Shown here one piece after another: positions 45,919 to 58,400 of a DNA stretch of 64,000 bases (positions are counted from its first letter, which is position 1; each line of letters opens with the position of its first letter). A program made the position numbers and the translations under genes. Below the pieces are notes generated by a model. That model worked only from the letters and a program-made list of their open reading frames with translations, had not been told where the DNA came from and ran no database searches. The stretch lies in assembly GCF_964275005.1 (NCBI RefSeq), contig NC_092698.1, positions 24,727,037-24,791,036 on the forward strand. The letters run 5' to 3'. This DNA is from Diadema setosum. Its lineage: Eukaryota; Echinodermata; Echinoidea; Diadematoida; Diadematidae.

Positions 45919-47666
45919 GATGATAATTGCTCACCACAGGTTTTCCCCAAGAGGTTTCCCTATAGATAATTATAGAGATGAAGAAGATACCGGTATGTTT
46001 ACTGTACATTCATGTTTGACAAAAAGACTGCACAGACTTGAAAATCATCTTCAACTGCTTGGCCATCACCTGCTCACGGATATCAAACTGGTTAGCGGAA
46101 TGCTGGTAGACTACAGGGGTAAAACCTATAAACCAGTTCTAGCATATGAGACCTACAGCAAAATGCAAGAAATATTCACAACATGAAATTTTTGTGAATT
46201 GGAGCCAGTAGCCTTTCCATGGCATGAAATTTTCATTACATTTTGGGTAATTGCCGAACCAGAAGAATTGCTACTGGCACCCAATGCTTTAAAGGATAGA
46301 CGAGAACTTTCATGTGCATGTTCATTTCACAAACCTTGTCTCTCGCAAAATTTGGTAAATTAACCCTAAAAAGACTGGGCTATTCTGACAGTTTTGCGGA
46401 AGGGGGGGGGGGGCACAATCTCGGCCTTGGAATGTCCGATTGCTGCCAAGTTCGGCATGCAGATAGTTCTTGACGTACCCTACAAAAATGCATAAGAGTT
46501 AATTTTTTAAAAATTACCATAATTTTTCTAATTGAGGCTAGTTAATTGTGCAAATTTGCTAATTTTATGGATTTTTTTATCATTTTGTTTATTTTGTGCC
46601 AATACAAGTATGGTTGTCATGTGATCCCTTAATTGTGAAATATGTGAGGGAGTTGTTCAACATGAAAGAAAACTGATTGTCAAAGATGAAAAAATAAGTT
46701 ATTAGGTAATCAATTAAACAATTATACTCATTATTCATACCAAACTTGAGTATCGCAGTATTTATGTTAATTATTGTTTTTATTTCTTATGTTTTCTCTT
46801 GTTTTATGGTTTTTAAATTCAGAACAATTTCAACTTCAGATCAAATTGCTTTGAAAAACAGACTGTGCAAGAAAAACATAAAAACACATTAGAATCTTGC
46901 AAAACCTTATTCATTTTACACATTCGTCTACAATCATGTCGTTTTTGACAGACACATGTGACCATAAAATGTTATGTAACACCTTACGGCTGCAGGTATA
47001 GGTCTTAAGTGATACGCAAATTAAAGGTATCAAAAGATATGTATTACGAGTCTACGACGCTATAAAGAATGAAGTCATGCAATGAGAATTTCTCACTAAG
47101 CAGAATGAAAATGATTCCTTGTTACCCATGCTCCATGGCCATGCATGGACATGGCCATGCTACCTCAATACAAATCCTTCGACTACCGAAACTGAACTGC
47201 TAACCTATCATGTGTAGGCCTAGGCCTACATCAGTACAGTAGCCTACCTTGTCAGTTGGTTCTTTTTATTCCTGGATTATTTCTTCTGCTTGTGTTCATT
47301 CTTGCACGAACAGTTAATACCATACCAACAAAAAAGACCAAATTAAAGTGATGTCTGTATTACGTCTATCAGTATTAGTACACTTATATCGTTGTGGGAG
47401 GAATACCTCCTTAGAAAAGACCTTGTCTGTGTGGACGAGCAACTGTACACACACCAGCCTCTTTCATACATCGCGTATTCACATGAAATCGTACGACACA
47501 CGCTGCTCGTGGAAAGGTAATGTACATGTGAGCATCAAAGTGAAACAATCTTCTTATCTTAACTTAAATGCTAGAAACATTACGGTAACCTGAAATAAAC
47601 ACGAGTATAAAGTACCACATTAATCTAATCTATAGTAAACTTAATAACTTTAACATAATGACTTAC
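45919..47666. other. Upstream intron/flank of NACA, no other gene
   Basis: If the non-coding first exon near 47.7 kb is real, this is the first intron of NACA. It holds a G run near 46,400-46,412 and AT-rich sequence, and no coding exon that I can support. Confidence 0.45.
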
Positions 47667-47860
47667 GAATTTTCGATGACAATCGATGAAATTTCAGTCA
47701 CGACACACCGTTCCTTCGGTCGGACAACTTGTCAATCTAAATAGTGGTCGAAAGTTAACGTAGCTGGCGCGATTGATCCTCGCCTCGCCTATCAGAGAGC
47801 GCCTCTTCTTCTTCGCCTTTTTCGGTATGGTTTTGACTGACCTAAATTTATGTAGAAATT
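47667..47860 (-). promoter_or_regulatory. Probable NACA promoter and non-coding first exon
   Basis: On the minus strand a good donor 'AAAATTC|gtaagtcat' ends a candidate exon at 47,667. Upstream is a CpG-containing, GC-richer stretch (47,750-47,830) with the pyrimidine string 'CTCTCTG', which could be a TOP-like transcription start of the kind used by translation-apparatus genes. The exon and start are inferred; a cDNA end would settle them. Confidence 0.4.
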
Positions 47861-48049
47861 ATTATGCACAATAAACTATTCCATGGCACTGCATGGCGTT
47901 TATCTTTTGATTTATTATCCCCTTTCTCGTCTGTAATATAGTCGACCTATCCATTCTGGTAGAAGATCCGCACGCTTTGTATGGTGACTGCATGAATTAT
48001 ATTGCGGCCCGCACCTGACAGTATTTACCACATATCTCGCCCGTCGTTA
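47861..48049. other. Short AT-rich spacer
   Basis: No feature was recognised between the NACA promoter region and the repeat that follows. Confidence 0.4.
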
Positions 48050-48470
48050 TAGTTGCCCGGAGGTGCGCACGTTTTTAGTCCGATTTACCCGCAGCCAAGT
48101 GAGAGTGACCAACACTTTGTCCGGGTGAGTCGCGGGGATTGCCCGCAGAGGTTCACGCAGAACACCAGTAGGAGGCCCGTAGCCGCCGCAAGTCACAAGC
48201 AGTTGACCCGCTTGAAGTACGTAAGTTGCCCGTGGATCTATGCCTATGGGCCGGAAGCGTGCGTCATCTGCGGGCATTCTACGAGCATAAATATACCGGT
48301 GTTTTACTGGCAAGGAAAGGTGTCGAAACTGCCAATATCCGTGTAGCTGGTCAGTTCTGCGGGCGTAGAGCGAGTTATACGTGCATGCTGAGGGTCAGTT
48401 ACTGCCTTTCTGCTGGTTAGTTGAGAGTCGACTGCGGCCAAGATATTAAGGGAGATTCCTTCACCGAGTT
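48050..48470. repeat. Dispersed repeat related to the nested element at 3,686-4,773
   Basis: Shared blocks include 'tgcccggaggtgcgcac', 'acccgcagccaag', 'gggtgagtcgcggggatt', 'aggttcacgcagaacacc' and 'gtaggaggcccgtagc'. The terminal 'aggccctgtcacacc' motif is not present, so this is an incomplete copy. Confidence 0.65.
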
Positions 48471-48479
48471 GTCAGCCCT

Positions 48480-49235
48480 CACTAAAATTATAATCAAATT
48501 TATTTTTGTTCTTTCATTCCTTGCGCTTTTTCCAATTGCAGACCATTTTTCCCCCGATTGATTCCTTCCTCTTGTCAGAGTCTCTTTTATACAGCCTTTT
48601 TCCACCTACACATACACACACTTGTTTTGGTTTGTATTTATACATATTTGTGCTTACTATGTCCGTTATTATACATTTTCTCTCCCCTGGATTTTGTGCC
48701 CCCACCTTTTTCTTATGAGCTTTAATTATTATTATTTCAATTTCTTTTATCAATATCATTATCATTATTGTTGTTATTGTCACCATTATTGTACTTTGAT
48801 GAATATGTTTGATTACTTGCATTTGTTGGTTGACTCTCACTTTCATTTTGTTGCCTCCTCTTGGTACACCTTTTTAGGGCTTGCTGTTTCCTCAGCCCCC
48901 CCCCCCCCTCCTTGCTGTTGCTCTTTCACTCTTTTCTTTTCTTTATCTCTATGTTGTTCCTTATCTTGTTTGATGTTGCCTCCCTATTCATCATTTTCCT
49001 TCAATGGTTGCCCCCTTGGTCCTCAGGAACTTACCCTCCTGCTCTAATCCCCCCTCCCTTTTCCTGTTGGGCTCCTTGCTCATGACCCCTACTCTCTCCT
49101 TTTGTTTTCTTTGTTCTGTGTCCCTAGCCTGTCTCTGACTGTTCTTGTTGTTTGAAGTCCTTATATGTGATTGTTTTCCCTGCCTGTTTGTCATTTTCCT
49201 GATGATCATAATAAAGTAGAATTCACTTTGAAGAC
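48480..49235 (+). repeat. Pyrimidine-rich stretch, possible LINE 3' untranslated relic
   Basis: About 750 bp is strongly T/C-rich on the plus strand and ends 'gatcataataaagtagaattc'. The intact LINE at 61,369-63,806 has a similar T/C-rich 3' region ending in 'ggaaataaactatgattg'. By analogy this may be a LINE 3' end without its coding part. Long open frames here (141 codons on plus, 110 on minus) are compositional. Confidence 0.4.
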
Positions 49236-50766
49236 ATGTCATCTAGCTCTGTAAAATAGTCATGATTACCATCGCCACTACCCTAGGCCTTTGGAGAAAA
49301 CTAATCATAATGTCTTGAAAAACTTACTTTTTCCTGCATTTATTTGGAGTATACACAGATAAACTATATTTGTTTATTGTAACTCAGCCCCTATACGCTG
49401 CTCAAATTTCAATGGACAACAGACATTGCCGAATTAGGATGGGATAGGATCATAGTAATCAAAATTACACGCATTGAATTTTCCTTTGGGGTGTTCGGGT
49501 GTGAGTCACGTGTGTAACATTAGTATATTGCGCATGAGGAATTTTGGTACACGTAAACAACAACAAAAGCAAGAAAAAAGTAATCAGTTAAAAAAAATAT
49601 TAATAATGACTCGACTCTACATGTACATGACCCCTTTCCGCACTACAGCACTTAAAATGAGCCGCGCGATGAACCTTAGCAGGCATTCAAGCACTCAAAA
49701 CATGCCAATATGAAATAAAAGCGGCCATCAGATAACGTGAAAGATAATTTGAGTCCATCTGTTTATCTATAGCTGACATTAGATAATGTTTATTATAGTT
49801 TACTAATGTGGTGTTCATTGCTACTCAATGAATGATCAGAGATAATTTATTATGGAAACATTACATAGGCCTTTGTTGTTTATACAAATTAAGCCATAAT
49901 TATTCAGTGTGAATCGTAAGAGTACTATCTCTACATTAATTTGAGTAGTATATTTTATTTGGATTTACAATGTACTTGTTTTTTCTTTTGATTGATGGGT
50001 AATTTGACCTAGATCTTGACACCAATGCGAACCCTAAAGCAATCTACTGAACAGCATTTTAGGGGCATAACCATTCAAACGTATGGTGTAGTAAAACAGT
50101 CAAAAGATATACGAGTCTTTTATTTTGGAACGATGTGTCTTTAATTTTGTTGCAGATATCTTGGGCGTGCGGACAGCCCCAAAACGTTATTGTTCGGGCA
50201 CTATTCTGGGAGAAAGCATAAACGTCACAACGGCAAAAGATAATTTAGGATTGATACATGTATTGCTTGCCATATTAAACGATTGCGCAATCAGTGAAGC
50301 ATGATTGGAAAACATGGTGCAGTAAATACTGCAGATATCCGTGAATGAATGGGGAAAACCCATTCCATGTACCAAAGGTATACTGGTGGTGGGCGAGGCT
50401 GATGTGTATGCACAGTCATTGAAACCCAAGAATACGACCGGTCGTATATAATAGCAAAGTGCCGTGTATGTATTCATTTTTGTTTGTGGACTAGCATTCA
50501 TTCTCCCAAAGGTGCCATATTGAGCTTCGTCGCAGTTACCCTGCATGATTATGAGTTACGAGTTTAAAACAGTCGGCGTGAAACGTTTCATATCATAATA
50601 CGTCTGCCAAAACAGTCAGAAAAAAAAAAAGAAACAAACTAACAAACTTGGATTCTCTACGTATCGAAACCTCTTGTCAGTCGCGTAGTCCTGCTGCCCA
50701 AGCAAGTTTCGACCAACCTTTGATAATTCCCAATTGTTGCACTGGAAAACGTTCACAGGATTTTCA
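49236..50766. other. Flank upstream of the cold-shock-domain gene
   Basis: This should contain the promoter and any 5' untranslated exon of the gene starting at 50,767. An in-frame TAG at 50,686-50,688 precedes that start. A 119-codon frame on the minus strand (50,187-50,546) has balanced composition but no domain that I recognise; I do not call it. Confidence 0.45.
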
Positions 50767-52464
50767 ATGGGTCAGGAAACAAGCGGACAGTCACGGAAGG
50801 ACGAGAGTGAAGACGATTTTACTCTTATAAAAAGAGACGTAACAGGTGTTGTAAAGAGCTTCTTAGCCACACATGGGTACGGCTTTATCTACCGTCATTC
50901 TGTCGATCAGGTATGTTTTGTCTACGAAGATGTCTTTTTCCACCACTCTGCAATCGTCGACGACCATCCACGCAACCATCATCAAATCATAGAAAAAGAA
51001 GACGTGGTCATCTTTGATTTGGGTATCGGACCAAAGGGGTATGTCGCCCGCCGTGTGAGATTGATGTCCCAGACGGATGATGAGGAATGGGAGACGGCCT
51101 CAGAGTTTTCCGAACGGAGCTCCAATTGTGAGGAGACCTCGGAGTTAAACTCGGTAGAGACCTCTGACGACGACAACGACGACGATGAGGAAGAATATGA
51201 AACTGAAAGCAACTTTCATTCACCAACGGGAAGAAAGGGCAGCAGTCATCGGCAACAGCCGAAAGGTAAGTGGGTGAATAGGGAATTTATTTAGAAATTT
51301 GTTTTATTATTAATTCAAGCTTCAGTAGCAGGCATGATGTGGAGTATTTTGCTATCAAAAGAAAGAATGATGGGATGGACAATGCTATCAATGAAATAAT
51401 ATGACTCAAGAAATAAAGTTACCTATATGCGTGTGTGTGCGATCTCATTTATTTTCATTATTATGAAAAAAAATCATGACAGCAGTTGAACGAAATCTTT
51501 TTTTTTTTCTTTCTTTTCTTCTTTTTTTTTGCCAGGGAGGATTTCATTTACATTTGTAACCAGTATCCTGTACACATGTAACTGCCACTCTTGACTGTAC
51601 TCTTGGATGAGTGTAATCAGTTTACCATAATCTATGTTTTCCATTCATATGCATTGTGGTAAGGTTACAATACAAACCTGGTAATATTTCATAAGTAGCA
51701 AGACTAGCTATTGATTCACATTACACTGACAATAGTATCAGAACAGATCAAGAAACAAAGTGATAAGTTATGTTTGTTATTGTTTTGTCAAGTGGACTTG
51801 AAGAGCTAATTTTTGCACTTCACGGAGGGTGTTTTGATTGCCCCCTCCCCCCCCCCCCCCCCAAAAAAAAAAGTGACATCAACAATTGAAACTGGAAGAC
51901 TTCTTATCATGCAGATATCAAGGGATGGCGGACAAACACTTTGGCTGATTTCATGTTCGGTGCTATATAGGACTTAAGTTAATGCTATCTCAACACTGGC
52001 AATATCCCGAACTTGAAATCAGACAGTCCTGGCAGGTTAACCTAAGAATTATAACGTAATTCCGGCTGCTACTTTTGGACAAGTTGTTGAATAAATACCC
52101 AAGTACACACAATTAAAGCGTAGGCCTGCTTTGTAATTGATGACGAATTCAGATGAATAAAATCTATGGATACAGTAATGAAACTTGCAATTTGATTGAC
52201 CATCAAAATGATATTTTTTGAGTAAAATTTTGTGGACAAACATAATTATGTATGATATTAAAAAAAAGTCTCAGCTTCTGCCCATCTATGATGTTTTCCA
52301 AAATAAGGAAGAGAGAAAATGAGACAATAAACTGTACCGTCCTCCCAGAGTGGATAAGGCGGATTTGAAAACAGGAGGACTTGGGTTCAGTGGCGTATCT
52401 AGGGGGGGGGGGGGGCAAGGGGGGCACGTGCCCCGGGCGCCACTCCTTGGGGCGCAAAAAAACG

Positions 52465-52495
<31 letters not shown>

Positions 52496-55400
52496 AGAAA
52501 AAAAAAACGAAGAAGAAGAAGAAAAAAAAAGAAAAGGAGAAAAAGAAGGAAAAAAAAAAAACTCGCCCGGAAGGGGGGAGGGAGAATGGTGGGGGGGGGG
52601 GGGCAGAAAGCCAAATCAAACAAGATAAAAACAAAACATGATGATGACCCGGACAAAATGACAATGTTTATTGTGTTCACACAAAAATTCCATTTTCTGT
52701 GAGCTGAAATACAAAACTTTTCGGCTCGCTCGCTGCGCTCGCTCGCCAAAATTTATATAAAAAAGAAGGTAAGAACAAAACGTGATGATGACAAAATGAC
52801 AGTGTCTATTGTGTTCACACATGTCATTTTGTATTTAGCAGGCAAAATGTTTCACGGAGCAGCGGCTGCAATTTCGTTCTGAAGCGATCGCCAATTGGAT
52901 CAAAAGAAGGCGCCAACGGTTTCGAACATACGGGGGGGGGGGCGCAAAAAACCCCGAATCAAACAAGATAACAACAAAACGTAATGATGACGCAGAGATA
53001 TACAAAATTTCGGCTCACTCGCTCGTACTAATTTAGAGTATTTTTTTCAAGTCCTCATTTTGTTGGTATAAATCGTTATCTATAAGGCCGTCACTATATC
53101 TTGATTAGAATTGTAAGATTTAATAAGCAAAAAAATGACAAGAGTTTCGTGATTTGTAAGCTGAAATACAAAACGTGACGATGACGCGGACAAAATGATA
53201 ATGTCTATTGTGTTCACTCATGTCATTTTATATTTAGCAGGAAAAATGTTACACGGAGCAGCGACTGCAATTTCATTCGTTCTGAAGCGATCGCCGATTG
53301 GATCAAAAGAGGACGCCAACGGTTTCGAACATACGGGGGAGGGGGCGCAAAAAAAAAATCAAAAAAGATAAGAAAAAAAACGTAATGATGACGCAGAAAT
53401 ATACAAATTTCGGCTCACTCGCTCGTACTAATTTAGAGTATTTTTTCAAGTCCTCAGTTTGTTGGTATAAATCGTTATCTATAAGGTCGTCATTGTTTAT
53501 TGTGATATTTAATAAGCAAAAAATGACAAGAATTCCATGTTTTGTAAGCTGAAATACAAAAATTTTCGGCTCGCTCGCTGCGCTCGCTCGCCAAAATTTA
53601 TATAAAAAAAGATAACAATACGTGATGATGACGAGGACATATACAAATTTCAGCTCACTCGCGCGCACTAATTTAGAGTATTTTTTAAAGTCCTCAGTTT
53701 TTTTGGTATAAATCGTTATCTATAAGGCCGTCACTATATCTTGATTAGAATTGTAAAATTTGGTAAGCAAAAGATGACAAGAATTCCATGTTTTGTAAGC
53801 TGAAATACAAAAATTTTCGGCTCGCTCGCTGCGCTCGCTCGCCAAAATCTATCAAAATTCATTACATTTAAATCACCCTCAAAAGATCCCTTTTAAGTGC
53901 TTGAAAAAGCATCATGTGGACTTTGTTTAAAGTCCTTACCGGGATCGGGTGTTGGGGTTGAACACTTTTTCAGAAATTAGGGGCGCAATTTTCGTGCTTG
54001 CCCCGGGCGCCGTTTTCCCTAGATACGCCACTGCTTGGGTTCGAATGTTGGCCAGTGCGTCCAATCTTGGACAGGATTATATCTTGCCCACAATGTCCCT
54101 CTTAACCACAGTGTACAAATAGGTAGCTCTACCTGGCAATGCTGAGCAATTATAATAATAATAATCTTTATGATAACTTCCTCTGGGAAATTGTCTGGGA
54201 GAGCAGTGTTAATACTGAAGAGACTACCTTTGGTGAATATGTGTGATATATAATAATTGTATTGCTTTCATCATTATTTTTACACACAGATAAAAGCTCG
54301 GAAGCATCTGCCAGAGCAACTGCCCCTCCCGTCTTGGCATCGGCCATGTCGGTGGAGGAGATGACTTTGAGGAACAGGCTTTTCTGTGCCGCCGACGAGT
54401 ACCATGAGGATTGGCAAGAAAGGATGCGCTGCCTCAAAGAAGCCCTGAAACTGTACAAGGAGGCATACCAGTTGGCTCAAACTGATGAGGACAATGTTTC
54501 GGCTGCCAAAAACGTCGCCGTGACCTCCATGAAACTGGCCACCTTATATCGAGAACATCACAGTCATCTAAGAGAGGATAAGGTGGGATGATTGCATAGG
54601 ACTCTCCTTCAATCAAATTAATGAATTTGTCTTCATGCCACTTAAATAACATTTCATAGCCTAATTTCTTTCCATCATTTTATTGGACAGGATCAGGAAT
54701 CAGTCATGCTGTCAAAAAATACTCGAATTAGGGACCATTTTCTTAAACATGAAATATTCTGTCCAATCACTACAAGATTAATTAAACATTCCATGACACT
54801 TATTCAGATTTTTGTTCAAATTGCGTTTAATGGCGTCGAACCTACATTACTTCTTTGCCTATTTGTATCTTGATACTTTCTCCAGGTTATTGAAGATCAT
54901 TTCATGGAGGCTGCTGAGTACTTCGAAAAGGCATATTCCAAGAAAAACTGCAAAAGCCCGGCTTGGGGCAACCATCTAGAAGAATGCTTAGAAAGCTGCG
55001 TTAGTGAATATTTGGATCTGAATCATACTCAGATTACACTTAAAGGTACAGGAATGAGTTGAGAAAAAAAAAAACAGATTTAGTGAATCGTCTCATCTGT
55101 GATCGAAGATACGGTATAACCTTTCGATTGTTTTGTTCATTAATAAGCAATGTATTCTTTTTAAGTCATTCGTGAACAAATTTGATTCCACTGATCACTG
55201 AAGTTTTGGTAAGGATCGGGTAAAGATTTTTTCTTTTACCAGACATTCGACGACGTCCCTTACGCTATAAAACGCACAAATTTTCATTTTAACGTCCTAT
55301 ACTACTAGTTAAAAATTCGACATCCCCTATACTGATTGATAAATATATTATTGATCACGCAAACAACTTCATTGATAAGCCACCTCACAGTTTCACTTTG

Positions 55401-58400
55401 AGCAGAAGCAGAAAAAGGGCATTTGCATAATCCGGCATATTGATGTTGGTTTTTAAATTCATTGAGAAAAGCATCTGTGATGTGATATTCATTTTATTGT
55501 AACAATGATGCGTGTTAGCACATCCATTGCAGCCGACGGCCAGCCTGTTACTTGGCAATATCAAATAGAAAAGGGTTTATGCATTCAATACAAAAAAAAA
55601 GAAGAAATACTAGTAGATGCCTGCCGAAGTGTCTATTAACAGATCATTGTGGTCTACGGTATGTATAATACGCAAGTTTATTCTTTATTTGAACATGAAT
55701 TCCATAGACTGACTGCTACTGCGGACAAGCTAATGCATTATGCCGCTTTCAAAACGAGTGAAGTGCCTCACCATGCAACTGAGAAAAAACAGAAAGGTTA
55801 TTTGTACCGATGTGTAAATATTAACTGTTGTGGCTTATTGCATCAACACGTACTGAACGCTTGGCAAGTTAAACCAGTTGACCTCACCCTGCATGCATTT
55901 ACAAGGGTCATATAAATTTGATTGACACATACGGAATGCGTAAGCGTATTTAAATCTTAACACTTTCAGTGCTGCTAGTATAGCGATCGATTTGCCGCCT
56001 GAAGCCAAGTTGCCGGTTATCAGACAGCACATTGGTTCATTCCACCCCCGTTAAATTGTCGGCAGTGTCGCGGATAACATTATTTTACACTGAATTAAAG
56101 GACAAGTTCACCTTCATTAACATAAGGATTGAGAGAATGTAGCAATATTAGTAGAACACATCACTAAAAGTTTGAGGAAAATCGGACAATCCGTTCAAAA
56201 GTTATGAATTTTTGAAGTTTTTGTGCAGTCACCGCTGGATGAGAAGACTACTGCAGTGTATGATGTCACATGCGTACAACAATACAAGGAAAATATAAAG
56301 AGAATTTCACAAAATTTCATCTTTTAAAAAAAAAAGACTCGTTACTGACATAACTGTTATGGGTAATATTATTCCCATCGCCTTTAGAAAGAGGCAAGTC
56401 AAGTGCTCTTTTATTATGCGAAAAGAAAGTGAAAATATGTTAAATTTTCTTTACATTTTCTTTATACTGTTGTACTCATATAACATCACAAGCCTTAGTA
56501 GTCTCCTCATCCAGCGGTTCCAACACAAACATTTTAAAAATTCATAAATTTTGCATCGATTGTCCGATTTTCCTCAAACTTTCACTGATGTGTTCTACTG
56601 ATATTGCTGCATTCTCTCAATCCTTATGTTTATGAAGGTGAACTTGTCCTTTAAGAAGGTTCACTTAACCACAATTTTGAGAATATTTAGCTCAAGGGAA
56701 TTCTGACAAAGCATGAAGTTTTAAGGGAGATAGTAATAAAACTTAGACTCTTTCCCTGCATGTTATTTTACTTCCAGACAAGACGTTTACACTGGATGCT
56801 TTTCAAGAACGTCTGCCGAACTGTAGAGCCAAAGCAAGAGCTGAAAAGTTTTTGGCTTTAGGTCTCTACGAAATTGGCTTTGAAAAAGCAAAAGCAGATA
56901 GCGAGGGATGCCTACGGTATGTGGCCCTATATACACTTGATACCTTTCATGGTCATTTCCAGAGCTCGAACATTTTGTAATATTCGGTGATTACTGGTAT
57001 AGGTGCCATTGCATGTGACCGTACTGGTCAGTATTGTTGATAGTCTGAGAAAAGGTGTATTGCTATCATCAACTCTTTCTTCTTCTTTTTTATCTATTTA
57101 TTTTTTTTTTTTGGGGGGGGGAGGCTAAAAAATAATTTATAATTGAAATAAGTGCTTATTCTTTTGCCCTCCACTGATAAGACTAAAAAATAGTTCTTTA
57201 GGGGAATATCAAACTTAAAAGAAATAATGACTGCTAGTTTTCTTCGCGGTATTACTACTTTCTCGGTTGTCCCTTAATGGCAGTAGGAATTCAAATAGAA
57301 GATAAATCCATGCAAAAAATTATCATAACTCTCATAACTTTTTTTTTCATTTGTCATTATTTCATCAAAGTTATGTTGATGTGCTCTTTCTTTCCATGCC
57401 CCTATAAAACTTAACTCTCCAAAGTGCTTACTCTTATAAACAAATTTGACGACAGGTTAAATTGAAGCACATAATCATCATATTGCCCAGGGAATCTTGT
57501 TCGTTATAAAAAAAAAAAGAAGAAAATTTTTAGATATCGGAGGGTGTAGTGTATTGTCAAGCTTTAAGTTTCTAAGAGCGTCTACCGATTTTCATTGATG
57601 ATAAATGCAAAGGGGTCATCCCACGAGACCGACACCCACGAGTCATACGGTCCACGAGACCGACATCAAAAATAGGTCCATGAGTCATACAGCCCATGAG
57701 TTATACTGCTCACGAGTCATACAGCCCATGAGTTCGACACTCGGCACAAAAGGCTCGCGACACCGACACTAAGCAAAGAAAGCTCACGAGACCGACACTA
57801 GGCAACGTAAGCCCACGAGACCGACACTAGGCAAAGAAGGCTCACGAGACCAACACTAGGCAAAGAAAGCCCACGAGACCCACACTAGACAAAGAAGGCC
57901 CACGAGACCGACACTAGGCAAAGAAAGCCCACGAGACCGACACCAGGCAAAGAAGGGTCACGAGACCGACAGGATGAACAGCCAACTACATGTCAATTAA
58001 AAATATGTTCCTGTACAGGGTGTTCCATTAAGAGGAAAATTACATACTGGCGGGTGCAATTTCGTTACGCTGTCGAGCGAGAGATTATTACTAACTAACA
58101 ACAGCACCATGTACATATCAACGACATTAAGTATGTATTTCTACACGTGTGTCTTTTGGGGGGCAGTCACGCTACGGGGAGCGACATTGTTACCATTTTT
58201 TCTTGTAATAGAATTGTCCTCTTCATAGGACCTCCTCCCCCCCCCCCCCCAAAAAAAAAATAATAATGAAAAAGTGATAGAGAACAAGAACAATGAATTG
58301 TTTACTTTTAGATACCATCATGCTATATTTGATAGGCTTCTTAATTTCTACTTAGACTTTACTTCTACTTTTTTCGCCCTTTTTTTTTCTCGCTTCACAA

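Noticed and set aside
48622-49047. 141-codon plus-strand frame
   Set aside because: It is composed of Tyr/His/Cys/Phe/Pro runs from a T/C-rich stretch; composition explains it.
50187-50546. 119-codon minus-strand frame upstream of the cold-shock gene
   Set aside because: No domain, splice signal or repeat support; kept only as a note.
52351-52400. Possible tRNA gene
   Set aside because: The A-box and B-box-like parts belong to a SINE head, do not form a full cloverleaf, and are split by an insertion.
52350-52641. Lys/Glu-rich frames
   Set aside because: They translate purine repeats and G runs inside the hAT element.
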